Shown: piece by piece, positions 62,630-64,000 of the stretch | Layout: each line of letters begins with the position of its first letter | How positions within the stretch are numbered: position 1 is the stretch's first letter | Assembly: GCA_019192545.1 (NCBI GenBank) | Contig: JAHCMI010000014.1 | Coordinates: 1-64,000, forward strand | Source of the DNA: Rivularia sp. MS3 | GTDB taxonomy: Bacteria > Cyanobacteriota > Cyanobacteriia > Cyanobacteriales > Nostocaceae | Reading direction: 5' to 3' | DNA: 64,000 nt | Position numbers and translations under genes: made by a program | Notes under the pieces: model-generated | The model's database searches: none | Seen by the model: only the letters and a program-made list of their open reading frames with translations | Told to the model about the DNA's origin: nothing

Positions 62630-63299
62630 AATTAACTTTTAATTAACTACCGCAATTGCCGTCATAATAGCGAAAGATATCCCCAAAAGGTAAAAAACCG
62701 CGAAGGATTATTACTGTTCCCGTCAGCGAGCATAAATAAACTACCGCTATCTAACAAAGTGTAAATCACCTTTAAATCCTGATTACAACTGGCTACTTTC
62801 TTGTCTTAACTACGATTTTCAACGTCAACCTACTTATAGGAAGATCCAAAAAATAAATTGTCCCACCGTCGGTGTCGCTCGGTAGAGCGACACCACTACA
62901 CGTCTAGGTTTTGCCCGGAAATTTTGTAAAACGGTGGGACAATTTATTACTTGCAAGTCCCATACATTTGCAGTTTGATTAAAAGCCTCAATTATTAAAG
63001 GAGACAAAATATACAATTTGACGAATCGTTAAAGTATCAAAGCGCTTGATATTAACTTACGTAAAAAAATACTCTCATAAATAGAAACAGTTATTAACTG
63101 CACTTGTAAACTGTAACCATAATGTAGTACATATGTAAGTATTGATATATTGTGCTTTTGCAGAAACTAATGCCAAATTCGACTCAAAAATATCGGGCGA
63201 AAATTCTATGAACATATTTTAATTAAAACTTAAGATTCTTTAAATGCGGTCTGCTATAGAGCAATTGCGCTTATTGTAGAAAGTGACGGATACCGACTG
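62630..63299. other. Intergenic region with a MITE-like palindrome
   Basis: The main feature is the palindromic element at 62852-62948. The remaining sequence is AT-rich, with no gene or RNA recognised. Confidence 0.5.
62852..62948. repeat. 97-bp MITE-like palindromic element with inner hairpin
   Basis: Perfect 18-bp terminal inverted repeats: AATAAATTGTCCCACCGT (62852-62869) and ACGGTGGGACAATTTATT (62931-62948). Inside is a second perfect hairpin GGTGTCGCTC / GAGCGACACC (62871-62894). No open frame of note (a 60-codon open frame over it is a shadow). Confidence 0.85.
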
Positions 63300-63626
63300 T
63301 TGTTAATCATCATCATGGAACTTTTTCCTATGACCATGTTTACAAACTTTCTTCGCTCTCTACTTCTGTCGATTATTTTTAGTTTTTTTGCTCCAATATT
63401 ATTTTTTGGCGCTGGATTGCTGATTTTATCTCTTGCGAGCTTGCTTCCAGCCTTAGAAGGTCTGACTAAAATAATCGCGACTCAAATTTCTCACTTTCTA
63501 GCGACTTTTGGCAACGGTATGCCTATGGAAGGGTTATTTGTGATTTGTCTAACTTGTAGCTTCGTAGGAGCGCTTTTTGATACTTATGTGTACTACCGAT
63601 GTCAAATCTTACGGTTAGACTCTTAA
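63300..63626 (+). CDS. Small two-helix membrane protein, unknown function
   Basis: 108 aa. The start could also be the Met at 63315 or 63330. Helix 1 is at about residues 20-50 (LLLSIIFSFFAPILFFGAG) and helix 2 at about 77-97 (GLFVICLTCSFVGALFDTYV), with a short amphipathic stretch between. No family was recognised. It stands alone at the window's right end. Confidence 0.55.
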   Translation: MLIIIMELFPMTMFTNFLRSLLLSIIFSFFAPILFFGAGLLILSLASLLPALEGLTKIIATQISHFLATFGNGMPMEGLFVICLTCSFVGALFDTYVYYRCQILRLDS

Positions 63627-64000
63627 ATGATGCACCGTATGTTGTGAAAGATGTTATGAAACTTCAAAGGCGCTTATCTCAACTTTGGAATCGTCTAATT
63701 TTTGAGTTTATTAAAAATTGCACTTGCATTAATTACAGTCAAAAACCGAATAACAATCTATTTTCATAACTCAGTTTGACAAAATTATAAGTTTAATAAT
63801 AAAAGTTTCTTTCGTAGCGGAATCTTTTAAAGCAAAAAAACTTTTGAGAAAACTAAAATATATTTATATACATCAAAATTTATTTAGGATAGCTGACTTT
63901 TTTGCATCTGCTTCATTTTTTCACAGCAGATGCTTTACGCATTTGTGAATAAAAGTTAATGTTTAAAATCAATATAAGTAATTTAATGGTTCGATACTGC
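63627..64000. other. Right-end region without a recognised gene
   Basis: AT-rich. A small hairpin GCATCTGC (63904-63911) / GCAGATGC (63926-63933) is visible. No start of a further gene is clear before the window ends. Confidence 0.4.

Noticed and set aside
1-64000. CRISPR array, tRNA, rRNA or complete insertion sequence
   Set aside because: I looked for regularly spaced identical repeats, tRNA-like cloverleaves and transposase-like frames and saw none; the tandem repeats have 7-base or 15-base periods without spacers. Short ncRNAs could be missed.

Overview
ORGANISM. The window looks like the chromosome of an AT-rich filamentous cyanobacterium of the heterocyst-forming (Nostocales, perhaps Rivularia/Calothrix-like) kind. 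The evidence is a set of cyanobacterial genes (pipX-pipY followed by sepF and proC, a high-light-inducible protein, DUF3086 and DUF3119 proteins, a Ski2-like helicase, PEP-CTERM proteins, two-partner-secretion and WD40/NACHT proteins), frequent HIP1 octamers (GCGATCGC), heptanucleotide tandem repeats and many short intergenic palindromes. No rRNA, tRNA, CRISPR array or intact insertion sequence was recognised. LAYOUT. 1-7.4 kb: an AMIN/class-A serine hydrolase, a methylmalonate-semialdehyde dehydrogenase, a cupredoxin-like lipoprotein gene broken by an in-frame stop, a small exported protein, a DUF389 membrane protein and a nuclease-fold protein. 7.7-16.3 kb: a 1476-aa NACHT STAND ATPase with 14 WD40 repeats (possible defence sensor), alanine dehydrogenase, a small high-light-inducible protein missed by ordinary length cut-offs, and an exported WD40 protein. 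17-23.6 kb: two tandem paralogous secreted zinc metalloproteases with C-terminal sorting tails, then a large two-partner-secretion (haemagglutinin-type) exoprotein. 24.4-36 kb: a co-oriented, apparently undescribed oxidative gene cluster: a putative acyltransferase, three Rieske oxygenases, a 2Fe-2S ferredoxin, two ferritin-like/AurF-like diiron proteins, a fatty-acid-hydroxylase/sterol-desaturase family enzyme, a left-handed beta-helix acyltransferase and a GH3-type acyl-amide synthetase, with two small lipoprotein/membrane proteins between them. There is no PKS or NRPS. I infer a small-molecule or lipid pathway built on non-haem iron chemistry; this is the main candidate novelty. 36-63.6 kb: mostly housekeeping. 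This part holds a Uma2 pseudogene with five in-frame stops, a Ski2-like helicase, proC, sepF, pipY, pipX, a chorismate-using synthase, ecfT, der, a metallophosphoesterase remnant with an internal deletion, a GT87-like membrane protein, rtcB, an SDR, hemE, an epimerase-like protein, a lipoprotein, a CmoA-like plus FkbM methyltransferase pair, plsY, DUF3086 and DUF3119 proteins and an MlaE-type permease. HOW IT FITS. pipX-pipY and alanine dehydrogenase connect to nitrogen control and amino-acid balance. DUF3119, MlaE and plsY concern membrane lipids. The metalloproteases, TPS exoprotein and WD40 protein belong to the cell surface. Repeats (heptad tandem repeats, MITE-like palindromes) sit mostly at gene ends and between the transcription units of the oxidative cluster.
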